From Herbiconiux flava (lineage in GTDB: Bacteria > Actinomycetota > Actinomycetes > Actinomycetales > Microbacteriaceae), in the NCBI RefSeq assembly GCF_013409865.1, contig NZ_JACCBM010000001.1, positions 1,054,001 through 1,118,000 on the forward strand: a DNA stretch of 64,000 nucleotides, given 5' to 3'. This document shows, piece by piece, positions 15,891 through 24,408 of the stretch. The translations under genes were made by a program, and so were the position numbers. The notes beneath the pieces are model-generated. The model was given only the letters and a program-made list of their open reading frames with translations, did no database searches and was not told the origin of the DNA. Position 1 is the stretch's first letter. Each line of letters starts with the position of its first letter.

Positions 15891-16897
15891 CCGCCACCGC
15901 CACCCCACCGGCCACCCTCTTCGACGACCCGGTGCTCCCCGCGCACCGCCGCATCCTGAACTCCTTCCGCGGGCCGGTGGGCAGCATCAGCGCCACCCTC
16001 GTGGTGACCCTCCTGGTCGGCCTCGTCTGGGTCGGGCCGAGCTTCTTCTCGCCCTCGAACATCCAGATCGTGGGCGTCAGCGTCGCGATCCCCCTGATCG
16101 TCGGCGTGATGGCCTCGTTCGCCCTGCTGGCCGGCGTGGTCGACCTCTCCATCGGATCGATGGTCGGCTTCGGCGCCGTGATCTTCAACCAGCTCGTCGC
16201 CGCCGGGCTCGACCCGTGGCTCGTCGCCCTGATCACCGTGGTGGTGGGCGTCGTGGTGGGCCTCACCAACGCCTTCGTGATCGTGCGTTTCGGCGCCGAG
16301 CCGCTGGCGGTCACGCTGGGCATGCTGACGCTGCTCCGCGGTCTCTCCCAGGTGATCGTGGTGAGCGCGCCCCCGTCGACCCTGATCGAGCCGCTCTACA
16401 ACGTCACCCAGGGCGCCATCGCCGGCTTCCCGACGCTGCTGCTGATCGGTATCGGCGTGACCCTGATCGCCGCCGGGATCGTCTCGAAGACCCGGGTCGG
16501 CCGCAAGGTGCAGGCCGTGGGCGGCGACGACCGGGCCGCGAGCCGGGCCGGCATCTCGGTGCCGAAGGTTCGGGTTATCGCGCTCGTGGTCAGCTCGGTC
16601 GGGGCGGCGATCGGCGGCATCCTCTACGTGGGGCAGCTGGGCTCGGCGTCGAACGTGCTGGGCACCGGACTGGAGTTCCAGATCTACGCGGCCCTGATGA
16701 TCGGCGGCTACTCGATCACCCGGGGAGGGGTGGGCAACCCGATCGGGGCGCTGCTCGGCCTCCTCGTCGTGGCCGGGATCACGAACATCCTGAACGTCAC
16801 CTTCACCGACCCGAACTACCTCGACCTGATCACGGCGCTGATCCTGCTGGCCGCCGTGCTGGTCGACCGGTTCCGCGGGGGTGACTCGTTCGAATGA
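15887..16897 (+). CDS. CUT2 sugar ABC transporter permease 2
   Basis: A 336-residue BPD_transp_2 permease with the same design as its neighbour: GVVDLSIGSMVGFGAVIFNQLVAAGLDP (about residues 83-110), KVQAVGGDDRAASRAGISVPKVRV, and a final VGNPIGALLGLLVVAGITNILNV. It starts ATGA over the stop of permease 1 and its own stop overlaps the next gene by 4 bp, so the importer and the first enzyme are translationally coupled. Confidence 0.88.
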   Translation: MTATATPPATLFDDPVLPAHRRILNSFRGPVGSISATLVVTLLVGLVWVGPSFFSPSNIQIVGVSVAIPLIVGVMASFALLAGVVDLSIGSMVGFGAVIFNQLVAAGLDPWLVALITVVVGVVVGLTNAFVIVRFGAEPLAVTLGMLTLLRGLSQVIVVSAPPSTLIEPLYNVTQGAIAGFPTLLLIGIGVTLIAAGIVSKTRVGRKVQAVGGDDRAASRAGISVPKVRVIALVVSSVGAAIGGILYVGQLGSASNVLGTGLEFQIYAALMIGGYSITRGGVGNPIGALLGLLVVAGITNILNVTFTDPNYLDLITALILLAAVLVDRFRGGDSFE

Positions 16898-17850
16898 GCG
16901 TCGCCACCGTTCCCACCGCCGTACTCGGCCGCACCGGTCTCGAGGTGTCGTCGCTCTGCGTGGGCACCGCCGCGTGGGGCGTCAGCTCGCCCGTGCACGG
17001 TGTCACGGTGTCGACCGACGACGCCGTCGCCACCGCTCTGCACGCCTTCGGCGGACCCGTCACCTTCCTCGACACGTCGAACAACTACGGCGACGGGGAG
17101 GCCGAGCGCCGGGTCGGCCTCGCCATCGCGCGGGCCGGAGGGGTGCCCGAGGGCTTCGTCGTGCAGACCAAGCTCGACCGCGATCCGGTCACCGGCTCGT
17201 TCGATGCCGAGCGGATGCGCGCTTCGCTCGCCGAGAGCCTCGAACGCCTGGGGCTCCCGAGCGTTCCGGTGCTCTACCTGCACGACCCGGAGCACATCGG
17301 TTTCGAGGCCGCGATGGCCGACGGTGGACCGGTGGAGACGCTCCGGCGACTGCGCGACGAGGGCTTCGCCGAGCACATCGGCATCTCGGGCGGGCCGGCC
17401 TCGATGCTGCTGAGCTTCGTGGAGACGGGGCTGTTCGACACCGTCATCACCCACAACCGCTTCACCCTGGTCGATCGCACCGCCGACGAGCTGCTCACCG
17501 CGGCCCACGAGGCAGGTCTCGGCGTGCTCAACGCCGCCGTCTACGGCGGGGGGCTGCTGGCGCAGTATCCCCGAGTCTCCGACCGCTACCACTACGCGGC
17601 CGCGCCGGCCGAACTCCTCGACGCCGTCGACGCGATGGGCGCCGCCTGCGCGCGGCACGACGTGCCGCTGCTCGCCGCGGCGCTGCAGTTCTCCACCCGC
17701 GACCCCCGCGTCACGTCCACCGTCTGCGGAGTGGTGACGCCGCAGCAGCTCGACGACGCCGTCTCGAGCATCTCGCTCGAGATCCCGGATGCGCTCTGGG
17801 AGGAGCTCGAGAGCCTCCGCCCCGGCCGCTCGAACTGGATCGATGACTGA
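16894..17850 (+). CDS. Aldo/keto reductase (aldose dehydrogenase-like)
   Basis: A 318-residue AKR with the full catalytic tetrad: Asp60 and Tyr65 (FLDTSNNYG), Lys93 (VVQTKLD) and His130 (LYLHDPE). It resembles bacterial AKRs that oxidise L-fucose, D-arabinose or galactose to lactones, a guess that fits an importer plus beta-galactosidase operon. It is coupled at both ends by overlaps. A second AKR (22143-23111) in the same operon belongs to a different subgroup, so the pathway may use two successive redox steps. Confidence 0.85.
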   Translation: MSVATVPTAVLGRTGLEVSSLCVGTAAWGVSSPVHGVTVSTDDAVATALHAFGGPVTFLDTSNNYGDGEAERRVGLAIARAGGVPEGFVVQTKLDRDPVTGSFDAERMRASLAESLERLGLPSVPVLYLHDPEHIGFEAAMADGGPVETLRRLRDEGFAEHIGISGGPASMLLSFVETGLFDTVITHNRFTLVDRTADELLTAAHEAGLGVLNAAVYGGGLLAQYPRVSDRYHYAAAPAELLDAVDAMGAACARHDVPLLAAALQFSTRDPRVTSTVCGVVTPQQLDDAVSSISLEIPDALWEELESLRPGRSNWIDD

Positions 17851-18535
17851 CGCGGCGACGACCACGGCCACCGGCCGGCCGCTCGCCGTCGTCGTGCTGG
17901 TCGGGGAGGCGGAGCACGGCGACCCCTGGCACGCCCTCGACCAGACGGGGCGGCGGGCGGCCGAGGTCATCGCCGACGAGCTCGGCCAGGCGGTGTCGGT
18001 GCGCCTCGCCCGCACCTCCGACGACGCGGAGACCCTGCTCGACGGAGCAGACGTCGCGGTGCTGGACGTCAGCGGCGACCTCGCGGAACCCGAGACCGAC
18101 TCGTCCGCGCTGGTCGACGCCCTGAGCGCGCACCTCTCCGCCGGCCGCGGTCTCCTGGCCCTGCACAGCTCGGCGATCGCGTTCCGCGACGATCCGCGCT
18201 GGGCGGCGCTCCTCGGCGGTCGCTGGGTGCCCGGGGTGACCATGCATCCGCAGATCGGCCACGCGCTGGTGCAGACCTCAGGCGTCGTCGGTGCTCCGCC
18301 AGAGAGCGACTTCGTGCTCTACGACGAGCGGTACACCCACCTCGAGACGGACGAGGGGGTGGAGGTGCTGGCGTTCCACACCGAGGACGGCATCGCGCAT
18401 CCGCTGGTCTGGCGCGCCGAGGCACCCGGCCGGGGGCGGGTCGCCTACGACGCTCTGGGTCACGGCGTGGAGTCGTTCGACTCCGCCAAGCACCGGGCCC
18501 TGCTCGCCGCCCTGGTGCGTTGGGTCGCCTCGTGA
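17843..18535 (+). CDS. ThuA-like domain protein
   Basis: A 230-residue ThuA-like (glutamine-amidotransferase-like fold) protein. Landmarks: ADVAVLDVSGDL, GRGLLALHSSAIAFRDDPRWAALLGGRWVPG (about residues 100-130), then MHPQIGHALVQ and a final GRGRVAYDALGHGVESFDSAKHRALLAALVRWV. ThuA proteins accompany sugar oxidoreductases, for example in trehalose use through keto-sugars in rhizobia, but their reaction is poorly defined. It overlaps the AKR gene by 8 bp and the next gene by 4 bp. It supports a keto-sugar route for this operon. Confidence 0.8.
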   Translation: MTDAATTTATGRPLAVVVLVGEAEHGDPWHALDQTGRRAAEVIADELGQAVSVRLARTSDDAETLLDGADVAVLDVSGDLAEPETDSSALVDALSAHLSAGRGLLALHSSAIAFRDDPRWAALLGGRWVPGVTMHPQIGHALVQTSGVVGAPPESDFVLYDERYTHLETDEGVEVLAFHTEDGIAHPLVWRAEAPGRGRVAYDALGHGVESFDSAKHRALLAALVRWVAS

Positions 18536-19047
18536 GGGCGATGTGGCGCGGGCTCCAGCTGGACGCCGTGGACTACGAGATCGTGCGTCTCTCGGCGAGT
18601 GCTGGGCGGCCGGATGCCGTCGCCTTCGCCGATGCGCACCACGTGACCAGCCCCAGCTGGCGCCTGGTCAGCGGGTACTTGTCGTTCGAGGTGCAGCCCG
18701 AGGACGGCTCACCGCGCGCGGGTGACCAGCTGGTCGTGCGCAGTCATGGTCACCTCGTCGCCCGCGTGCGCCGCATCGCCGAGGGAGGCCGCACGGCCGA
18801 GGGAGCCGGCGTGCGGATCGAGTTCGAGCACGATCCGATCACCGGCCCCGACGGCGTAAGGTCCGAGGGAGGCATCGCGATCGTGCCCGACGAGGGTTCT
18901 CGGGTCGTCGTCGAGGGTCGCGTGGCCGAGCTGCGGGGCGGGCCGCAGTGGGGCGCGGCGCTCGTGCACGGGCCCGCCGAGATCAAGCTGGACAACCGCA
19001 TCCGGTTGCTGCGCAGCCTGGAGCGAGTGGGGGGTCGACATGGATGA
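18532..19047 (+). CDS. Orphan protein of the CUT2/GH42 operon, unknown function
   Basis: A 171-residue soluble protein starting at GTG 18532 over the ThuA stop (GTGA), with an ATG at 18541 as an alternative. It has no signal peptide, membrane segment or cysteine. It is beta-rich, with GDQLVVRSHGHLVARVRRIAEGG (about residues 64-86), VRIEFEHDPITGPDG and SRVVVEGRVAELRGGPQWGAALVHGPAEIKLDNR. I recognise no family. It ends inside the lacI start by 8 bp, so it is a firm operon member between ThuA and LacI and may be an enzyme subunit or sugar-binding partner. Confidence 0.75.
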   Translation: MRAMWRGLQLDAVDYEIVRLSASAGRPDAVAFADAHHVTSPSWRLVSGYLSFEVQPEDGSPRAGDQLVVRSHGHLVARVRRIAEGGRTAEGAGVRIEFEHDPITGPDGVRSEGGIAIVPDEGSRVVVEGRVAELRGGPQWGAALVHGPAEIKLDNRIRLLRSLERVGGRHG

Positions 19048-20038
19048 GGTGGGGATCCGCGACGTCGCGGCTCTCGCCGGGGTCTCGGTGAGCACGGTGT
19101 CGAATGCGCTGAACCGGCCGGAACTGGTCTCGCGGAAGGCCGCGACGCGGGTGGCGGAGGCGATCGCCGAGCTCGACTACGTGCCGAACGTCGCCGCCCG
19201 GCAGCTGCGCGCCGGTCGCAGCAACGCGATCGGGATGGCCGTGCTCAACATCACCAACCCGTTCTTCTCCGACGTCGTGCTCGGCGCGGAGGAGGTGGCC
19301 GAGGAGGCCGGCTACTCGGTGATCGTCGGCAACAGCTACGACTCCGTCGACCGCGAGGCGCGCTACCTCAGCCTGTTCGAGCAGCAGCGCCTCGACGGCG
19401 TGCTGATCGCACCCGTCGGCGAGTCGATCGAGATGCTCGACCGCTTCCGTCGTCGCGGAGTGCCCGTGGTGCTGATCGACCGGGTCGACACGAGCGGGGT
19501 GCTGCCCTCGATCTCGCTCGACGACGTGCTCGGCGGGAGGCTGGCGGCGAAGCTGCTGGTGGAGGGGGGCGCCCGGCACCTCGCCTTCATCGGCGGGCCG
19601 CTGCGGGTGCCGCAGATGCGCGAGCGGCTGAGGGGCTGCCGCGAGATCGTCGAGGCCGCCGGCGCCCGTTTCACGTTCATCGAGACCAGCACCCTGAACC
19701 CGCAGCTCGGTCGCGAGATCGGCGACCGCCTCTCCGCGCTGCCGTCAGGGGAGCGCCCCGACGGCATCTTCGCCGGCAACGACCACGTGGCCCTCGGCGT
19801 GCTGCAGAGCCTGATCAGTCACGGAATCTCGGTGCCGGGCGAGGTCTCCATCGTCGGGTACGACGACATCGACTTCGCCTCGGCGGCGGTCGTCCCGCTC
19901 ACCACCGTGCGGCAGCCGAGCCACGACATGGGCGGCAACGCGGCCCGGCTGCTGCTGGGTCAACTCACCGACCGGCACGACCCGGGGCTGCGCATCCGCT
20001 TCGACCCGGTGCTCGTGACGCGCCAGACGACACGCTGA
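19040..20038 (+). CDS. LacI-family transcriptional regulator (CUT2/GH42 operon)
   Basis: A 332-residue LacI repressor: DNA-binding part GIRDVAALAGVSVSTVSNALNRPELVS, hinge region YVPNVAARQLRAGRSNAIG, and a periplasmic-binding-like effector domain with FAGNDHVALGVLQSL and SIVGYDDIDFASAAVVPLTTVRQP. It is encoded within the operon and probably binds TGAAACGTTTCA at 12795-12806, so it controls its own synthesis together with the importer and enzymes. Effector unknown, likely the imported sugar. Confidence 0.88.
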   Translation: MDEVGIRDVAALAGVSVSTVSNALNRPELVSRKAATRVAEAIAELDYVPNVAARQLRAGRSNAIGMAVLNITNPFFSDVVLGAEEVAEEAGYSVIVGNSYDSVDREARYLSLFEQQRLDGVLIAPVGESIEMLDRFRRRGVPVVLIDRVDTSGVLPSISLDDVLGGRLAAKLLVEGGARHLAFIGGPLRVPQMRERLRGCREIVEAAGARFTFIETSTLNPQLGREIGDRLSALPSGERPDGIFAGNDHVALGVLQSLISHGISVPGEVSIVGYDDIDFASAAVVPLTTVRQPSHDMGGNAARLLLGQLTDRHDPGLRIRFDPVLVTRQTTR

Positions 20039-20097
20039 CCCGGCCGCGGCTCCCACCGCACCACCGACCGACACCACGACAGGAAGACGACACACAC

Positions 20098-22146
20098 ATG
20101 CACTACGGCGGCGACTACAACCCGGAGCAGTGGGACGAGGCCACCTGGCTCGACGACGCACGATTGATGCGCGAGGCCGGGGTGAACCTGGTCAGCCTCG
20201 GCATCTTCGCCTGGTCGCGCATCCAGCCCGACGAGGAGACCTTCGACTTCGACTGGCTCGACCGGGTGATCGACCTGCTGCACGAGAACGGCGTCTCGGT
20301 CGACCTCGCCACCGCCACCGCATCGCCGCCCGCGTGGGCCGCGGCGCGCTACCCCGGCATCCTGCCCCAGGACGAGAACGGCGCCACCTACTGGCCGGGC
20401 AGCCGCCAGGCCTACAGCCCGAGCTCGCCCGACTACCGGCGGCTGGCGGCGCGCCTGGTCACGGCCATCGCGGAGCGGTACCACGCGCATCCGGCCGTCG
20501 TGCTCTGGCACGTCAACAACGAGTACGGCTGCCACCTGCACTACGACTACTCCGACAACGCGGCCCGCCACTTCCGGCGCTGGCTGGAGCGCGAGTACGG
20601 CGACATCGAGACGCTCAACCGCATCTGGGGCACCGCGTTCTGGTCGCAGCACTACGGCTCGTTCGACGAGATCGTCCCGCCGCGGAAGGCGCCCTACAGC
20701 CACAATCCGACCGGACTGCTCGACTTCAAGCGCTTCACCTCCGACACGCTGCTCGAGCTGTTCACCATGGAGCGCGACATCATCAGGGCGAGCGGGGCGG
20801 CCCAGCCCGTGACGACCAACTTCATGGGGGCCTTCCCGCCGCTCGACTACGCGAAGTGGGCGGCCGAGGTCGACGTCGTCAGCGACGACAACTACTTCGA
20901 CCCGAACGACCCGCTCTCCTTCCGGGGTGCGGCGTTCAGCCGCGACCTGATGCGGTCGCTGAAGCCCGGAGTGCCGTGGCTGCTGATGGAGCAGGCCACG
21001 AACTCGGTGAACTGGCGGCCCTCGAACGCCCCCAAGGCGCCCGGCCAGATGGCGGCCCTGTCGATGCAGGCGGTGGGTCGCGGAGCCGACGGCATCCTGT
21101 TCTTCCAGTGGCGGCAGTCGCGTCGCGGCAGCGAGAAGTTCCACTCCGCGATGGTGCCGCAGGCGGGCCTGGCGACGCGCACCTGGCGTGAGGTCACCGC
21201 CCTCGGTGCCACCCTGGCCGGCCTGCCCGCCCTGCCCTCCGGGGCCGAGGGGGGCAGCGGCGCCCGCGTCGCGCTCGTCTTCGACTGGCAGAACTGGTGG
21301 GCGATCTCGAGCCCCGACCACCCCGTGCGGCTCGACTGGCTCGCCCTGGTGCAGCGCTGGTACGCGGCCCTGCACCGCCAGAACATCGCCGTCGACCTGG
21401 TGCAGCCGACCGCCGACCTCTCGGCCTACTCGCTCGTGCTGCTGCCGCACGGCTACCTGTTGACGGAGGCGGCGGCCGGATCATTGACGGCGTTCGTCGA
21501 ACGGGGCGGCCACCTGCTGGTCACCCCGTTCAGCGACATCGTCGACGAGCACGACGCCTTCCGCGAGGGCGGCTTCCAGGTGGGGCTGCGCGGGGTGCTC
21601 GGCGTCACCGTCGAGGACTTCGGTGCCCTCGTCCCGCCCGCAGCAGGGCCGGGGCAGAGCTCGGCCGGCGAGACGGCGGGCGGCGTCACGGCGCTCGCCC
21701 AGCCCGGGCAGGACCATGCCCTCGTCGACGCGCCGTTCGGCTCGTTCCGCGGCGAGTACGTCGCGGAGGAGCTGCAGCTGCTGGCCGACGACGTCACCGT
21801 CGAGGCGCGCTTCTCGAGCGGGCGCACGGCGGGGCTGCCGGCGCTGACGACGCGGTCCTCCGGCGACGGGGCGGCCCACTACCTGGCGACCGTCCCCGAT
21901 GACGAGGGGATGCTCGCGCTCACCCGCTGGGCCACCCGCGCCGCCGGGGTCGAACCGCTCCTGGCCACGCCGAGCGAATGGGTCGAGGTCGCCCGTCGCG
22001 GCGACGTGCTCACGCTGATCAACCATGGACCGGACACCGTGTCGATCGCGATCGCGGGCGTCGACGTCACCACCGGCGCCGCCGTCGACGGGGTCGAGCT
22101 GGGCCGCTACGACTGGGCCCTCATCCGCACGGAGGAGAACGCATGA
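20098..22146 (+). CDS. GH42 beta-galactosidase
   Basis: A 682-residue GH42 enzyme. Catalytic acid/base Glu142 (HVNNEYG) and nucleophile Glu298 (LLMEQATNSVNW) are present, with the family start HYGGDYNPEQW at the extreme N-terminus. Domain A (TIM barrel) covers about 1-390, the trimerisation domain about 400-600 and a small beta domain ends the protein. No signal peptide, so it acts in the cytoplasm on imported galactosides (or alpha-L-arabinopyranosides, which some GH42 accept). AGGAAG precedes the ATG 59 bp after lacI. It overlaps the next AKR by 4 bp. Confidence 0.92.
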   Translation: MHYGGDYNPEQWDEATWLDDARLMREAGVNLVSLGIFAWSRIQPDEETFDFDWLDRVIDLLHENGVSVDLATATASPPAWAAARYPGILPQDENGATYWPGSRQAYSPSSPDYRRLAARLVTAIAERYHAHPAVVLWHVNNEYGCHLHYDYSDNAARHFRRWLEREYGDIETLNRIWGTAFWSQHYGSFDEIVPPRKAPYSHNPTGLLDFKRFTSDTLLELFTMERDIIRASGAAQPVTTNFMGAFPPLDYAKWAAEVDVVSDDNYFDPNDPLSFRGAAFSRDLMRSLKPGVPWLLMEQATNSVNWRPSNAPKAPGQMAALSMQAVGRGADGILFFQWRQSRRGSEKFHSAMVPQAGLATRTWREVTALGATLAGLPALPSGAEGGSGARVALVFDWQNWWAISSPDHPVRLDWLALVQRWYAALHRQNIAVDLVQPTADLSAYSLVLLPHGYLLTEAAAGSLTAFVERGGHLLVTPFSDIVDEHDAFREGGFQVGLRGVLGVTVEDFGALVPPAAGPGQSSAGETAGGVTALAQPGQDHALVDAPFGSFRGEYVAEELQLLADDVTVEARFSSGRTAGLPALTTRSSGDGAAHYLATVPDDEGMLALTRWATRAAGVEPLLATPSEWVEVARRGDVLTLINHGPDTVSIAIAGVDVTTGAAVDGVELGRYDWALIRTEENA

Positions 22147-23111
22147 AGTACACCCGGCTCGGCGACTCGGGCGCCCTCGTCAGCCGCATCGCCCTCGGCA
22201 CGATGAACTTCGGCCCGGTGATCGGCGCCGAGGAGTCCTACGGCATCCTCGACCTCGCGGTCTCGCACGGCATCACCTTCATCGACACGGCCGACGTCTA
22301 CGGCGGCGCGCCCTGGGGCGACGAGCCCGGCCAGAGCGAGAGGCTGCTCGGCGACTGGATGCGCGAGCGGGGCAACCGCGACGAGCTCGTCGTCGCCACC
22401 AAGGCCCAGGGCCGGATGGGGGCCGGGCCGAACGACCGAGGCCTCTCGGCGGTGCACATCAGGGCCGCCGTCGACGCCTCGCTGCGCCGGCTCGGCACCG
22501 ACCGCATCGACCTCTTCCAGATGCACCACATCGAGCGGGAGGTGCCGCTGGACGAGGTGCTCGACGCGATGACCCTGCTGCGTCAGCAGGGCAAGATCCT
22601 CTACCTGGGCTCGTCGAACTTCGCCGGCTGGAACATCGCCCAGTACCGCGAGCACGCGGCCGCCCGGCAGCAGGTGCCGCTCGTCACCGAGCAGTCGGTC
22701 TACAACCTCGCCCAGCGCACCCTCGAGCTCGAGGTCGTGCCCGCGGCCGAGCACTACGGGATGGGCCTGCTGCCCTGGTCGCCGCTCGCCGGCGGGCAGC
22801 TCGGCGGCGTTCTGAAGAAGGCCGACCGCTCGCGCTCGAAGGACCTCTCGCACCTCGGCGGGCGGCGCCCGCAGATCGAGCGGTACGAGGCGTTCGCCGA
22901 GGCAGCCGGTCACGACCCGGCCGAGCTCGCCCTGGCCTGGCTGCTGCACCAGCCGGTGGTCACCGCGCCCATCGTCGGACCGCGCACGGCCGGGCAGCTC
23001 ACCGGCGCGCTCGCAGCGCTCGAGCTCGAGCTCTCGGCCGAGGAGCTCGCGCAGCTCGACGAGATCTGGCCCGGTCCTGGAGGGCAGGCGCCGGAGGCGT
23101 ATGCCTGGTAG
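22143..23111 (+). CDS. Aldo/keto reductase
   Basis: A 322-residue AKR with tetrad Asp48, Tyr53, Lys87 and His128 (QMHHIE). It belongs to the group with GKILYLGSSNFAGWNIAQ, EQSVYNLAQR and WSPLAGGQLGG and ends PEAYAW. The AKR at 42498-43472 is a close paralog with the same landmarks and ending. These enzymes reduce or oxidise sugars and small aldehydes with NADP(H); the substrate is not predictable here. It starts ATGA over the GH42 stop and overlaps the next gene by 11 bp. Confidence 0.87.
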   Translation: MKYTRLGDSGALVSRIALGTMNFGPVIGAEESYGILDLAVSHGITFIDTADVYGGAPWGDEPGQSERLLGDWMRERGNRDELVVATKAQGRMGAGPNDRGLSAVHIRAAVDASLRRLGTDRIDLFQMHHIEREVPLDEVLDAMTLLRQQGKILYLGSSNFAGWNIAQYREHAAARQQVPLVTEQSVYNLAQRTLELEVVPAAEHYGMGLLPWSPLAGGQLGGVLKKADRSRSKDLSHLGGRRPQIERYEAFAEAAGHDPAELALAWLLHQPVVTAPIVGPRTAGQLTGALAALELELSAEELAQLDEIWPGPGGQAPEAYAW

Positions 23112-24408
23112 CGCCCGCCGGCCGGCCGCCGCACCGGGCCGGCTGCCCGCGGTGTTCTTCGTCACGCTCGGTTTCATCCAGGCGATCTGGCCGCTGACGA
23201 TGGACCTCTACCTGCCGTCGTTCCCGCAGATCGAGCGGGAACTGGCGACGGCGCCGTCACTGGTGCAGTTCACGCTCACCGGGGCGTTCATCGGCATGGC
23301 GGCCGGGCAGCTGGTCGCGGGGCCGCTGTCGGACCGGATCGGGCGCATCCGGCCGCTGCTCGCGGCGCTCGCCGTGTACACGGTCGCCAGCGTCGGCTGC
23401 GCCCTCGCCCCGAGTATCGAGGTGCTGATCGGGGTGCGGGTGGCGCAGGGGATCGGCGCGTCGGCGACGGCGGTGATCATCCTGGCCATCGTGCGCGACC
23501 GCGCCGAGGGCCCGGTGATGGTGAAGCTGCTCGCGCGGCTGCAGCTGATCAACGGCGTGTTCGTCGTGGCCTCGCCGGCCCTCGGGGCGCAGCTGCTCGG
23601 GGTGACCGACTGGCGCGGGCTGTTCTGGCTGCTCGTGGTGTACGGGGCGGTGATGCTCGTGGCGGCCGCGACGGTGCTCGGGCGGGGACTGCCGAGGCCC
23701 GCGACGGGGGCGAGGGCGGGTGCGACCGGTCGTGCCGAGATGGACGGGGGTGACACGGCTGCGACCGACACCGCTGCGACCGGAGCGCCGGCGGTGCCGG
23801 GGGCGCGGCTGATCGATGACTACCGGGCATTGCTCGGAGACCGCCGCTACCGGGCCGCCGTGGGAGCCGGTGCGCTGCAATGGGCGGCGATGATGAGCTA
23901 CATGGCGTCGTCCGCCTTCCTGTTCCAAGGGGTCTTCGGGCTCGACGAGCTGCAGTACGCGATCGTCTTCGGCGGGCACGGGGCACTGATGATCGCCGGC
24001 GCCCAGATCAGCGCGAGGCTGGCCGGTCGCGTCGACATCACCGTGGTGGCGCGGGTCGGTGCCGTGGTGCTCTTCGGCACGGCGCTCGTGCTGCTGGCCG
24101 GTCAGCTCTGGCTGCCCGGGCTCGGGCTGCTGGTGTTCCTGCTGCCCCTGTTCGCCTTCACCACCACGTTCGGCGTCATCTCGCCCACGCTTCAGAGCAC
24201 CGCGCTCGCCGACCACGGCAGCCGGGCCGGCGCGGCCGCCTCGCTGATCGGGGCCACGAACATGATCTCGGGGGCCGTCGCCTCACCGCTGGTGGGGCTG
24301 TTCGGGGTGGCCACGACGGTGCCGGCGGCGACCGTCATGACGATCGCGAGCGGGGCGTCGGCGCTCGTGCTCGTGCTGGGATTCCGGACGAGGAGGCGGT
24401 GGCGATGA
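23101..24408 (+). CDS. MFS transporter, Bcr/CflA-like
   Basis: A 435-residue membrane protein with about 12 segments. The start region WPLTMDLYLPSFPQIERELATAPSLVQFTLTGAFIGMAAGQLVAGPLSDRIGRIRPLL is typical of the Bcr/CflA drug-resistance group (DHA1). A Thr/Ala-rich insert lies in the central loop (about residues 200-225). Export of an aglycone or sugar product, or protection from it, would fit a glycoside-degrading operon, but that is inference. Both ends overlap neighbours (11 bp and 4 bp). Confidence 0.85.
   Translation: MPGSARRPAAAPGRLPAVFFVTLGFIQAIWPLTMDLYLPSFPQIERELATAPSLVQFTLTGAFIGMAAGQLVAGPLSDRIGRIRPLLAALAVYTVASVGCALAPSIEVLIGVRVAQGIGASATAVIILAIVRDRAEGPVMVKLLARLQLINGVFVVASPALGAQLLGVTDWRGLFWLLVVYGAVMLVAAATVLGRGLPRPATGARAGATGRAEMDGGDTAATDTAATGAPAVPGARLIDDYRALLGDRRYRAAVGAGALQWAAMMSYMASSAFLFQGVFGLDELQYAIVFGGHGALMIAGAQISARLAGRVDITVVARVGAVVLFGTALVLLAGQLWLPGLGLLVFLLPLFAFTTTFGVISPTLQSTALADHGSRAGAAASLIGATNMISGAVASPLVGLFGVATTVPAATVMTIASGASALVLVLGFRTRRRWR

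Noticed and set aside
12831..16897. Ribose operon (rbs) naming
   Set aside because: The CUT2 family is right, but the ATPase has a single domain, there is no ribokinase, and GH42 plus AKRs point to another sugar.
22025..23197. Plus-strand frame overlapping the aldo/keto reductase
   Set aside because: Arg/Ala/Pro-rich alternate frame; the true frame has an intact AKR tetrad.
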